The position numbers and the translations under genes were made by a program. A stretch of DNA of 64,000 nt from assembly GCF_004127445.1 (NCBI RefSeq), contig NZ_QEXM01000042.1, forward strand, positions 186,001 to 250,000, read 5' to 3'. Under the pieces are notes generated by a model. That model had not been told where the DNA came from, did no database searches, and worked only from the letters and a program-made list of their open reading frames with translations. Source of the DNA: Streptomyces alfalfae (GTDB lineage: Bacteria; Actinomycetota; Actinomycetes; Streptomycetales; Streptomycetaceae). Shown here piece by piece: positions 57,983 to 64,000 of the stretch; position 1 is the stretch's first letter; every line of letters starts with the position of its first letter.

Positions 57983-59146
57983 GTGGACCTCACGTACACC
58001 GCCGAGGAGGAGGAGTTCCGCGCGCACCTGACCGAATGGCTCGCGCGTACCCTCCCCGGCCTGCCGCCGCGCCCCGACCCGCTCGACTGGCCCGGCAGGC
58101 GGGTCTACGACACGGGGTGGCAGCGCAGGCTGTACGACGCCGGGTACGCGGGCCTGCACTGGCCCGTCGACGCGGGCGGCCGGGGCGCCACGCCCACCCA
58201 GCACCTGATCTTCCTCGAGGAGACCGAGAAGGCGGGCGCCCCCTACGTGGGGGCCAACTTCGTCGGCCTGCTGCACGCCGGGCCCACCATCGCCTCCGAG
58301 GGCACGCCCGAGCAGCGGGCGCGCTGGCTGCCGCCCGTCCTGAAGGGCGAGGCGGTGTGGTGCCAGGGCTTCAGCGAGCCCGGCGCGGGAAGCGACCTCG
58401 CGTCGCTGCGCACGCGCGCGTGGCGCGACGGCGACGACTACGTGGTGAGCGGTTCCAAGGTGTGGACCTCGCACGCCGAGGTCGCCGACTGGTGCGAGCT
58501 GCTGGTGCGCACGCGGCCGGTGAGCGAGGCCGTGCCCAAGCACCGGGGCATCACCTGGCTCGCCATGCCGATGGACGCCCCCGGGGTGACCGTGCGCCCG
58601 CTGCGCACCCTCGCCGGGTCCACGGAGTTCGCCGAGGTCTTCCTCGACGAGGTCAGGGTCCCCGTCTCGCACCGGGTGGGCGCGGAGAACGACGGCTGGC
58701 GCGTGACCATGGTGACCCTCTCCCACGAGCGCGGCGCCGCCTTCGTCGGCGAGGTCGTGGCCTGCCGCCGCGTCCTCGGCGACCTCGCCCGCGAGGCCCG
58801 CGCGAACGGCCGCTGGGGCGACGCGGTGCTGCGGCGCAGGCTCGGGCGCCTGAGCGCCGAGTTCACGGCCCTGTGGCGGCTCACCCAGTGGAACGTGAGC
58901 GAGGCCCAGCGCTCGGGCGGGGTGCCGGGAGCGGGCGGCTCGGTCTTCAAGCTGCGGTACTCCCACGCGCGCCAGGAGCTGTACGACGCCGCCGCCGAGG
59001 TCCTCGGGGCGGGCGCGCTCGACCTGGGGCACGAGTGGACCATGGACCGGCTCTCCTCGCTGTCGTACACGATCGCCGCCGGGACCTCGCAGATCCAGCG
59101 GAACATCGTGGCCGAGCGCATCCTCGGCCTCCCGAAGGGCCGGTGA
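57983..59146 (+). CDS. acyl-CoA dehydrogenase, large subunit type
   Basis: A 387-residue acyl-CoA dehydrogenase. Features are EEFRAHLTEWLARTLPGLPP, GYAGLHWPVDAGGRGATPTQHLIFLEETEKAGAPY in order, the FAD/substrate block GFSEPGAGSDLASLRTRAWRDGDDYVVSGSKVWTS, and IAAGTSQIQRNIVAERILGLP at the C-terminus. It starts with GTG 57983, after the amidohydrolase remnant. A second, shorter dehydrogenase follows 9 bp on. Adjacent pairs of this kind form alpha2beta2 enzymes in mycobacterial sterol side-chain degradation (ChsE1-ChsE2); the substrate here is unknown. Confidence 0.88.
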   Translation: MDLTYTAEEEEFRAHLTEWLARTLPGLPPRPDPLDWPGRRVYDTGWQRRLYDAGYAGLHWPVDAGGRGATPTQHLIFLEETEKAGAPYVGANFVGLLHAGPTIASEGTPEQRARWLPPVLKGEAVWCQGFSEPGAGSDLASLRTRAWRDGDDYVVSGSKVWTSHAEVADWCELLVRTRPVSEAVPKHRGITWLAMPMDAPGVTVRPLRTLAGSTEFAEVFLDEVRVPVSHRVGAENDGWRVTMVTLSHERGAAFVGEVVACRRVLGDLAREARANGRWGDAVLRRRLGRLSAEFTALWRLTQWNVSEAQRSGGVPGAGGSVFKLRYSHARQELYDAAAEVLGAGALDLGHEWTMDRLSSLSYTIAAGTSQIQRNIVAERILGLPKGR

Positions 59147-59154
59147 GGGCGGGC

Positions 59155-60009
59155 GTGGACTTCCATCTCACGGACGATCAAGAGGCGTTGCGGAAGGGGA
59201 CGCGGGCCATCCTCGCGGGGCGGTTCTCCCCGAGGGAGGCCATGGACGCCCCCGGCCGCCTCGACAGGGACCTGTGGCGCGCGCTCGGCGACGCCGGGTT
59301 CTTCGCCCTGGCGCTCGACGAGGCCGCGGGCGGGGTCGGCCTCGGGCTGCCGGAGGCCGTCCTCGCCTTCGAGGAAGCGGGGCGGGCGCTGCTGCCGGGG
59401 CCCGCCGTGGCGACGTTCCTCGCGGCGGGCCGGGTGCCGGGCGCCGCCGAGGGGACGGCGGTGGTGACCGCGGTCGACGGGGTGCTCGTCCCCTGGCTGG
59501 CGGAGGCCGACACCGTACGGGGGGACGCCGCCGAAGCCGTGCCGCTGCGGTCCGTCGACCCGCTCACGCCTCTGCACCGGGTGCCGGGCGCGGGGAGGCG
59601 GGCGTCCGCGGAGGCGGTGCTCCTCACGGCCGCCGAACAGCTGGGCAGTGCCGGACGGACGTGCGAGATGGCGGTCAAATATGCCCGCGAACGCGAACAA
59701 TTCGGTCGCCCCATCGGCGCGTTCCAGGCCGTGAAACACCTGTGCGCACAGATGCTCGTACGGACCGAGACCGCCCGTGCCGCCGTGTACGCGGCGGCTC
59801 TGACCAGGGACGAGACCGAGACCGCCGGCGCCAAGCTGCTCGCCGACGACGCGGCCACGCGCAACGCCGGGGACTGCCTCCAGGTGCACGGCGGCATGGG
59901 CTTCACCTGGGAGGCGGAGGTGCATCTGCACCTCAAACGGGCCTGGGTGCGCGCGGAACTCGGACGCACGGCGGCCGAGGCCGAGGAAACGCTTGCGGAA
60001 GCTCTCTGA
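59155..60009 (+). CDS. acyl-CoA dehydrogenase, short partner subunit
   Basis: A 284-residue protein, about 100 residues shorter than ordinary members. It has FHLTDDQEALRKGTRAILAGRFSPREAMDA, GFFALALDEAAGGVGLGLPEAVLAFEEAGRALLPGP, and a C-terminal domain with AEQLGSAGRTCEMAVKYAREREQFGRPIGAFQAVKHLCAQML and LQVHGGMGFTWEAEVHLHLKRAW in order. The central beta domain is much reduced. GTG 59155 has GAGG upstream; GTG 59143 (overlapping the previous stop) is an alternative. It probably forms a complex with the preceding gene product. Confidence 0.87.
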   Translation: MDFHLTDDQEALRKGTRAILAGRFSPREAMDAPGRLDRDLWRALGDAGFFALALDEAAGGVGLGLPEAVLAFEEAGRALLPGPAVATFLAAGRVPGAAEGTAVVTAVDGVLVPWLAEADTVRGDAAEAVPLRSVDPLTPLHRVPGAGRRASAEAVLLTAAEQLGSAGRTCEMAVKYAREREQFGRPIGAFQAVKHLCAQMLVRTETARAAVYAAALTRDETETAGAKLLADDAATRNAGDCLQVHGGMGFTWEAEVHLHLKRAWVRAELGRTAAEAEETLAEAL

Positions 60010-60057
60010 CAACGCACGGTGACGCTACGGAGCGTTGATACCGGGTTGTGTCCTACG

Positions 60058-60351
60058 CGTGACTCGTCACGGCGTGGAGTCGGTGTCCGGCTCGGGTACC
60101 TTGTGTCAGATGCGAGTGGTTCTGAGCCTGAGCCATCCCGGTGCTGCCCCTGCGGCGGCTCCGGACCCGGCGATGCGCGCCGCTCGCCATGCGGGGCGGG
60201 GTTTTCTGCCCGCCTGTTCGACCCCCCGCGGTACGCGTCGCACAGTATGCAGCACGCGTACTCCTTCGCGCTGGAATATGCCTGAAGCGCTTGTTGGGGT
60301 GACAGAACGTCAATCATGCTGTCTCCGATGGGGATCACGTTCCGTGACCCC
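60058..60351. promoter_or_regulatory. gap with two palindromes upstream of RsbW-like gene
   Basis: The gap 60010-60397 contains the perfect palindrome CGTGAC-TC-GTCACG (60058-60071) and the near-palindrome GGGG-A-TCACG/CGTGA-CCCC (60330-60351, one bulged A) 46 bp before the RsbW-like start. Overlapping ORFs in the gap (60019, 60035) have no family-like features, and I do not call them. Confidence 0.3.
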
Positions 60352-60397
60352 GTGGAGTCGCGAGGCGATGTGTCCGCCGGTTCGGATGGTGTGAGCG

Positions 60398-60841
60398 GTG
60401 CAGGTGCTTCATGTTCAGCTGGAGGTCGGGGCTGACCCCGCGGAGGTGGGACGGGCCAGACGCTGGGCCCGTTCACGGCTCGCGGGTTCAGGGATAGAAG
60501 CCGACGAGCCGGTGGCCGAGACGCTGATCCTGCTGATCTCGGAACTGGTCACCAACGCGGTCGTGCACACGGGCTGTCCCGCGGTCCTGCGCATGCTGCT
60601 CCCCGGTGTTCCCGAGGACGCGCCGCGGACGGTCCGCGTCGAGGTGGCCGACACCAGCGCCAGACCCCCCAAGCAGCGGCACGCCGACGGCGACGACACC
60701 AACGGCCGAGGTCTTGAGCTGGTGAGCGGTCTCGCCGACCGCTGGGGCTGGCAGCCCGAGGGTGCGGGCAAGAGCATCTGGTGCGAGGTGGACCGCTGCG
60801 ACCCCGACGCGCCGGCCGTCGCCTTCGACGGGGTGTCCTAG
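60398..60841 (+). CDS. RsbW-like HATPase_c serine kinase/anti-sigma
   Basis: A 147-residue GHKL ATPase of the streptomycete RsbW family. The N-box is LLISELVTNAVVHTG, the G1-type segment is EVADTSARPPKQ and the G2 segment is DTNGRGLELVSGLADRWGW. These proteins bind sigma factors or phosphorylate STAS proteins. A STAS gene lies at 54555 but is not adjacent. GTG 60398. After the TAG (60839-60841) the frame stays open and acidic for 16 codons to TGA 60889-60891. Confidence 0.86.
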   Translation: MQVLHVQLEVGADPAEVGRARRWARSRLAGSGIEADEPVAETLILLISELVTNAVVHTGCPAVLRMLLPGVPEDAPRTVRVEVADTSARPPKQRHADGDDTNGRGLELVSGLADRWGWQPEGAGKSIWCEVDRCDPDAPAVAFDGVS

Positions 60842-60864
60842 GGGGACCTCGACGTCGACGCCGA

Positions 60865-60943
60865 CGTGGACACGGCTTACGAGGCCGTCTGAACCCCGCG
60901 ACAGCGGATGGACCGGCGTGGACACGGCTCACGAGGCCGTCTG
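60865..60943 (+). repeat. 27-bp direct repeat after RsbW-like gene
   Basis: CGTGGACACGGCT-T-ACGAGGCCGTCTG (60865-60891) and the same with C for T (60917-60943) differ at one base and are 52 bp apart. The first copy is in frame with the end of the RsbW-like gene if its TAG is read through. The rest of the gap to 61307 shows no gene. Confidence 0.75.
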
Positions 60944-61307
60944 GGTCCGCGTCACCGGACGAACACGATGTCCGGGGTCGTCCGGAGCGGTGCGGATCCT
61001 GCGCCGTGTGCGCCGTGGCGTGACGCGATGCGCACGCCCGTGCGCGGGTGGGGTAAACCAGGCATAATTCCTGTTTCGCCCAGCGGGTATTGACGCATCG
61101 TGTCCGATTGATCACGCTTGTGGGCAGCGATTCGCCGCGAGGGGACGACGAGGGCGCCGGACACGGCAGTCCTTGCCGAGACGCGGGTCGCACAGTCGGC
61201 GTCGGCCCCCTCGCGCACGCGAGGGTGAGCGTCGAACGCCGAGCCGGAAGGCGGCGTGCGGCACCGCACTCGGGGGGCGGAGTCCGCGCGCCGCCGTTCC
61301 CGCATCC

Positions 61308-62282
61308 CTACAGCACGGCCACCGGAGCCACGGGCGTGCCCGTGCCGCCGACGAACGGCTCGGGCATCGCGGAGAGCAGGAACGCGTACCGGGAAAGTTC
61401 TGCACAGGCTGTGGACAACTTTTCGAGATTCCAGTTCTGGCCCTGGATCATCCCCATCTCCACCAGGTGGAGCGCGTGCACGGGCAGCCACAGGTCCTCG
61501 ATCTCGGGCGGGAAGATCTCGAACGTGAGGGTGTCGTTGGCGACCGCCGCCACGTCGCGCGCGTGGAACCACTCGGGTGTGCGCACCGAGAGGCCGGGCG
61601 ACGGATGGCCGTACGCGTGGTTGTCGCCCGCGAGGCAGACCTGGATCTGCCCCGTGCGCACGAGGGCGATGTCCCCCGCGCGGACCTCGACACGCCCGAA
61701 CTCCGCGGCCTCGTCGAGATCTTGGGGCGTCACCGCGTGGTCGCCGGGCAGCCGGTCGAGCCCCTTGGCGCGCGCCACGTCGAGCAGGACGCCGCGCGAG
61801 ACGACGTACGGGATCGCGTCTATGCCGCTGAACCGGGCGCCGGTGTGTGCCGTGATGGTGCCCGCGGGGCGGCCGTTGTAGATCTTCCCGGAGTGCGAGG
61901 CGTGGGTGAGCGCGTCCCAGTGGGTGGCCGCCTGGAGCCCCATCGTCACCGCGTCGTCGCTGGTGGCGACCGTGCCGGGGCCGAAGAGCTCCTGGTTGAT
62001 CTGCACCATCGTGTGGAGGGGGTTCACGCGGCCCGGGATCATGCCCGTCTGGACGCCGCCCTCCTTCAGGGGAAGGGCGAGCGGGACGCGGCGGCCCGTG
62101 CGGACCTCGGCGGCGGCCCGGCGCACGACCTCGTCGGTGATGAGGTTCAGCGTGCCGATCTCGTCCCCGACGCCCCAACGGCCCCAGTTGTTCACGCGCT
62201 TGGCCAGGTCGTGGAACGCGGGCGGCAGGGCGGACGGGGCGGAGAGGGGCGGGCCCGGAAGGGCGGCGTCCGTGTCTGACAT
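61308..62282 (-). CDS. cyclase family protein (metal-dependent hydrolase)
   Basis: A 324-residue protein of the cyclase/kynurenine-formamidase superfamily. The metal-binding H-x3-D-x3-H-like motif is ATHWDALTHASH, and the family segments KRVNNWGRWGVGDEIGTLNLITDEVVRRAAAEVRTGRRV and GVLLDVARAKG are present. Such proteins occur in acyl-CoA clusters of actinobacteria and probably hydrolyse a lactone/ring or formamide; the substrate is unknown. ATG 62282 has GGGGAG five bases upstream. It diverges from the SDR gene with two operator boxes in the 84-bp gap. Confidence 0.85.
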   Translation of the reverse strand: MSDTDAALPGPPLSAPSALPPAFHDLAKRVNNWGRWGVGDEIGTLNLITDEVVRRAAAEVRTGRRVPLALPLKEGGVQTGMIPGRVNPLHTMVQINQELFGPGTVATSDDAVTMGLQAATHWDALTHASHSGKIYNGRPAGTITAHTGARFSGIDAIPYVVSRGVLLDVARAKGLDRLPGDHAVTPQDLDEAAEFGRVEVRAGDIALVRTGQIQVCLAGDNHAYGHPSPGLSVRTPEWFHARDVAAVANDTLTFEIFPPEIEDLWLPVHALHLVEMGMIQGQNWNLEKLSTACAELSRYAFLLSAMPEPFVGGTGTPVAPVAVL

Positions 62283-62311
62283 GGGTGCTCCCCGGGGCTT
62301 GTCTTTCCGTG

Positions 62312-62345
62312 TCTGACGGGCCATAGAATCTAACGGACCGTCAGA
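62312..62345. promoter_or_regulatory. two abutting 17-bp operators, sites 2 and 3
   Basis: Site 2 (62312-62328) reads TCTGACGG-G-CCATAGAA and site 3 (62329-62345, read on the minus strand) TCTGACGG-T-CCGTTAGA. Site 3 fits the 8-1-8 palindrome TCTGACGG-N-CCGTCAGA with one mismatch and site 2 with three. The two touch end to end in the divergent promoter between the cyclase and SDR genes. Confidence 0.65.
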
Positions 62346-62366
62346 AACCGCGGGAAGGGGCCGGAC

Positions 62367-63278
62367 GTGGGGAACTTCTTGGCAGGCAAGGTGGTCGCCG
62401 TGACCGGCGCCGGACGCGGCATCGGCAGGGCCGTCGCCCTCGCCGCGGCCTCCGAGGGCGCCAAGGTGGTCGTCAACGACTACGGCGTCTCCATGGCGGG
62501 CGGCGAGCCGGCGAGCGAGGTGGCCGACGCCGTGGTCAAGGAGATCAGGGCCGCCGGCGGCGAGGCCGTCGCCGTCGCCGACGACATCTCGTCCATGGCG
62601 GGCGGGCAGCGCGTCGTCGACGTGGCGCTCGCCGAGTACGGGCGCGTCGACGGCGTGGTGTGCGTGGCCGGCATCCTGCGCGAACGGATGCTGTTCAACA
62701 TGTCCGAGGAGGAGTGGGACCCCGTGGTCGCCACCCACCTGAAGGGCACGTTCACCGTCTTCCGGGCGGCCTCCGCGGTCATGCGGAAGCAGGGCTCGGG
62801 CACGCTGATCGGCTTCACCAGCGGCAACCACCAGGGCTCCGTCGCCCAGGCCAACTACAGCGCCGCCAAAGGAGGGATCATCTCCCTGGTGCGCAGCGCG
62901 GCGCTGGGGCTCCACAAGTACGGGGTGACCGCCAACGCCGTGGCCCCCGTGGCCCGTACGCGCATGTCGGCGAACGTCCCCATGGAGCTCAAGGAGATCG
63001 GGGAGCCGGAGGACGTCGCCGCGCTCGTCACCTATCTGCTCAGCGACCGGGCCCGCGCGGAGAAGATCACCGGGCAGGTCTACACGATCGCCGGACCCAA
63101 GATCGCCGTATGGGCGCAGCCGCGGGAGCTGCGCGCCGGGTACGCGGACGGCGCCTGGACCCCGGAGAAGATCGCGGACTTCCTGCCCGGGACGGTCGGC
63201 GCCGATCCGATGCCGCTGCTGGCCCAGGTGGAGGCCATGGCCGATGCGGCGGCCGCCCGTCAGCGGCCCAACGCCTAG
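62367..63278 (+). CDS. short-chain dehydrogenase/reductase (SDR)
   Basis: A 303-residue SDR. The cofactor loop T-G-x3-G-x-G is TGAGRGIGRAVALAAASEG (about residues 14-32), followed by NAG-type ICVAGILRERMLFNMSEEEW and the catalytic Y-x3-K in ANYSAAKGGIISLVRSAALGL. The C-terminal region PRELRAGYADGAWTPEKIADFLPG is typical of the (3R)-hydroxyacyl-CoA dehydrogenase/MFE-2-like SDRs used in beta-oxidation. GTG 62367 has GAAGGGG upstream. It likely oxidises the hydroxyacyl intermediate in the same pathway as the dehydrogenases. Confidence 0.88.
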   Translation: MGNFLAGKVVAVTGAGRGIGRAVALAAASEGAKVVVNDYGVSMAGGEPASEVADAVVKEIRAAGGEAVAVADDISSMAGGQRVVDVALAEYGRVDGVVCVAGILRERMLFNMSEEEWDPVVATHLKGTFTVFRAASAVMRKQGSGTLIGFTSGNHQGSVAQANYSAAKGGIISLVRSAALGLHKYGVTANAVAPVARTRMSANVPMELKEIGEPEDVAALVTYLLSDRARAEKITGQVYTIAGPKIAVWAQPRELRAGYADGAWTPEKIADFLPGTVGADPMPLLAQVEAMADAAAARQRPNA

Positions 63279-63286
63279 GACCCGCC

Positions 63287-64000
63287 GTGGATTTCGGGTT
63301 CGGCCCCGAGGACGAGCGGTTCCGGGCGGAGGCGCGGGCGTGGCTCGCTGAGCACCTCACCGGTGACTACGCCCGTGCGGCGGGCAGCGGCGGCCCCGGC
63401 GGCGAACACGAGGCCGGCGCGGTCCGGCGGGCCTGGGAGCGCGAGCTGGGGCGTGGCGGATGGATCGGGCTCGGCTGGGACTCCGGTGCGCACGGCGACT
63501 ACGGCAACCGGCGGGCCACGCTGACCCAGCAGGTCGTCTGGGCCGAGGAGTACGCACGCGCGCGGGCGCCGGGGCGGTGCGGGCACATCGGCGAGAACCT
63601 GCTCGCGCCGACGCTGCTGGCCCACGGCGGGAGGGAGCTGTGCGACGAGTTCCTGCCCGGGATCGCCCGGGGGGAGGTGCTGTGGTGCCAGGGATACAGC
63701 GAACCGGGGGCCGGCTCCGACCTGGCGGGGGTGCGGACCCGTGCCGTGCGGGAGCCCGGCGGGGGCGCCTACGCCGTCACGGGGCAGAAGATCTGGACGT
63801 CGCTCGCGCGGGAGGCCGACTGGTGTTTCGTGCTCGCGCGGACGGAGGCGGGGTCATCGGGACACCGGGGTCTTTCCCTGCTCCTGGTGCCGATGGACCA
63901 GCCGGGGCGGATCCAGGTGCGGCCCATCCGGCAGCTCACCGGGTCCAGCGAGTTCAACGAGGTCTTCTTCGACGGTGCGCGGGCGCGTGCCTCGCATGTC
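63287..64000 (+). CDS. acyl-CoA dehydrogenase (partial, runs off the window)
   Basis: GTG 63287 opens a frame of 238 codons that has no stop before the window end. It reads FGPEDERFRAEARAWLAEHL, then EEYARARAPGRCGHIGENLLAPTLLAHG, the FAD block WCQGYSEPGAGSDLAGVRTRAV, KIWTSLAREADWCFVLART and LLVPMDQPGRIQVRPIRQLTGSSEFNEVFFDG in order. It is of the same sub-family as the gene at 57983. It follows the SDR gene by 8 bp and is part of the same operon. Confidence 0.88.
   Translation, partial: MDFGFGPEDERFRAEARAWLAEHLTGDYARAAGSGGPGGEHEAGAVRRAWERELGRGGWIGLGWDSGAHGDYGNRRATLTQQVVWAEEYARARAPGRCGHIGENLLAPTLLAHGGRELCDEFLPGIARGEVLWCQGYSEPGAGSDLAGVRTRAVREPGGGAYAVTGQKIWTSLAREADWCFVLARTEAGSSGHRGLSLLLVPMDQPGRIQVRPIRQLTGSSEFNEVFFDGARARASHV

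Noticed and set aside
60019..60394. Two overlapping plus-strand ORFs (88 and 119 codons) before the RsbW-like gene
   Set aside because: Ser/Arg/Cys-rich translations with no family features or ribosome sites; they cover a gap with palindromes.
1..64000. tRNA, rRNA, CRISPR, prophage or intact insertion sequence
   Set aside because: I saw no cloverleaf-like CCA-ending units, no regular 20-50 bp repeat-spacer array and no transposase or integrase motifs. The two repeat arrays are contiguous tandem units without unique spacers.

Overview
The window is high-GC DNA (visibly above 70% GC, with GTG/TTG starts, strong third-position G/C and many ATGA/GTGA overlaps) from an actinomycete, almost certainly Streptomyces. 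The evidence is a complete conservon (cvnA-D) with two cytochrome P450s, a DUF397 plus XRE/DUF5753 pair, mycothiol-associated MDMPI proteins, a DtxR-type iron regulator with all seven metal ligands in place, and a NsdA-like TPR regulator. From memory, the order serC - conservon - acyl-CoA carboxylase cluster - citrate synthase 2 - pdxH - dmdR1 - SIS protein - purU matches the core region around SCO4366-SCO4430 of S. coelicolor; I could not check this. I saw no tRNA, rRNA, CRISPR array, prophage or intact insertion sequence. I noticed no in-frame TTA codon, but did not scan for them exhaustively.

Layout. 1-14.6 kb: transport and small regulators. These are a DUF2530 protein, an NCS2 purine/uracil permease, an RHH protein, a MarR-MFS efflux pair, a GNAT gene broken by a stop codon, an RNA 2',3'-cyclic phosphodiesterase, a 29-codon membrane peptide, an aldo/keto reductase, a Uma2 nuclease-like protein, a divergent MarR/AhpD-like pair, DUF397 with its XRE regulator, an SGNH hydrolase, a secreted beta-propeller-like protein, and a TetR regulator divergent from a DrrAB-type ABC exporter with four operator boxes between them. 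14.6-21.5 kb: serC, then the six-gene conservon operon ending in two P450s; the first has a Trp in place of the Arg of the ExxR motif. 21.6-25.7 kb: a FAD/Fe-S D-2-hydroxyacid dehydrogenase and a DMT exporter. 25.7-26.5 kb: a gene-free minisatellite of about 37-bp units. 26.5-35.2 kb: an Atu-like acyl-CoA carboxylase/dehydrogenase/hydratase operon closed by its own TetR gene. 35.2-42.4 kb: citrate synthase 2, pdxH, an alpha/beta hydrolase, the iron regulator, a SIS protein, a second minisatellite of 38-bp units and a PAS sensor. 42.5-56.1 kb: a short promoter-driven peptide next to a three-way-junction RNA fold, an ABC-2 exporter, a primase/polymerase-like protein, the NsdA-like regulator, a TQ-repeat membrane protein, a lipoprotein, purU, an ECF sigma with zinc anti-sigma, a STAS protein and an EF-hand protein. 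56.1-64 kb: a second acyl-CoA catabolic cluster (AMP-ligase, three acyl-CoA dehydrogenases, cyclase-family hydrolase, SDR and the 5' remnant of an amidohydrolase) with shared 17-bp operators, interrupted by an RsbW-like kinase gene.

How the parts work together. Two separate acyl-CoA catabolic modules, citrate synthase 2 and serC give the window a carbon-catabolism theme. Regulation is mostly local: the MarR, TetR and sigma/anti-sigma genes each lie beside the genes they probably control, and palindromic operators are visible in several of the shared intergenic regions. The least explained material is in the gene-free stretches: two minisatellites, two RNA-like folded regions (38.41-38.53 kb and 42.51-42.77 kb), a 23-bp perfect palindrome and copies of a dispersed 3'-end repeat.
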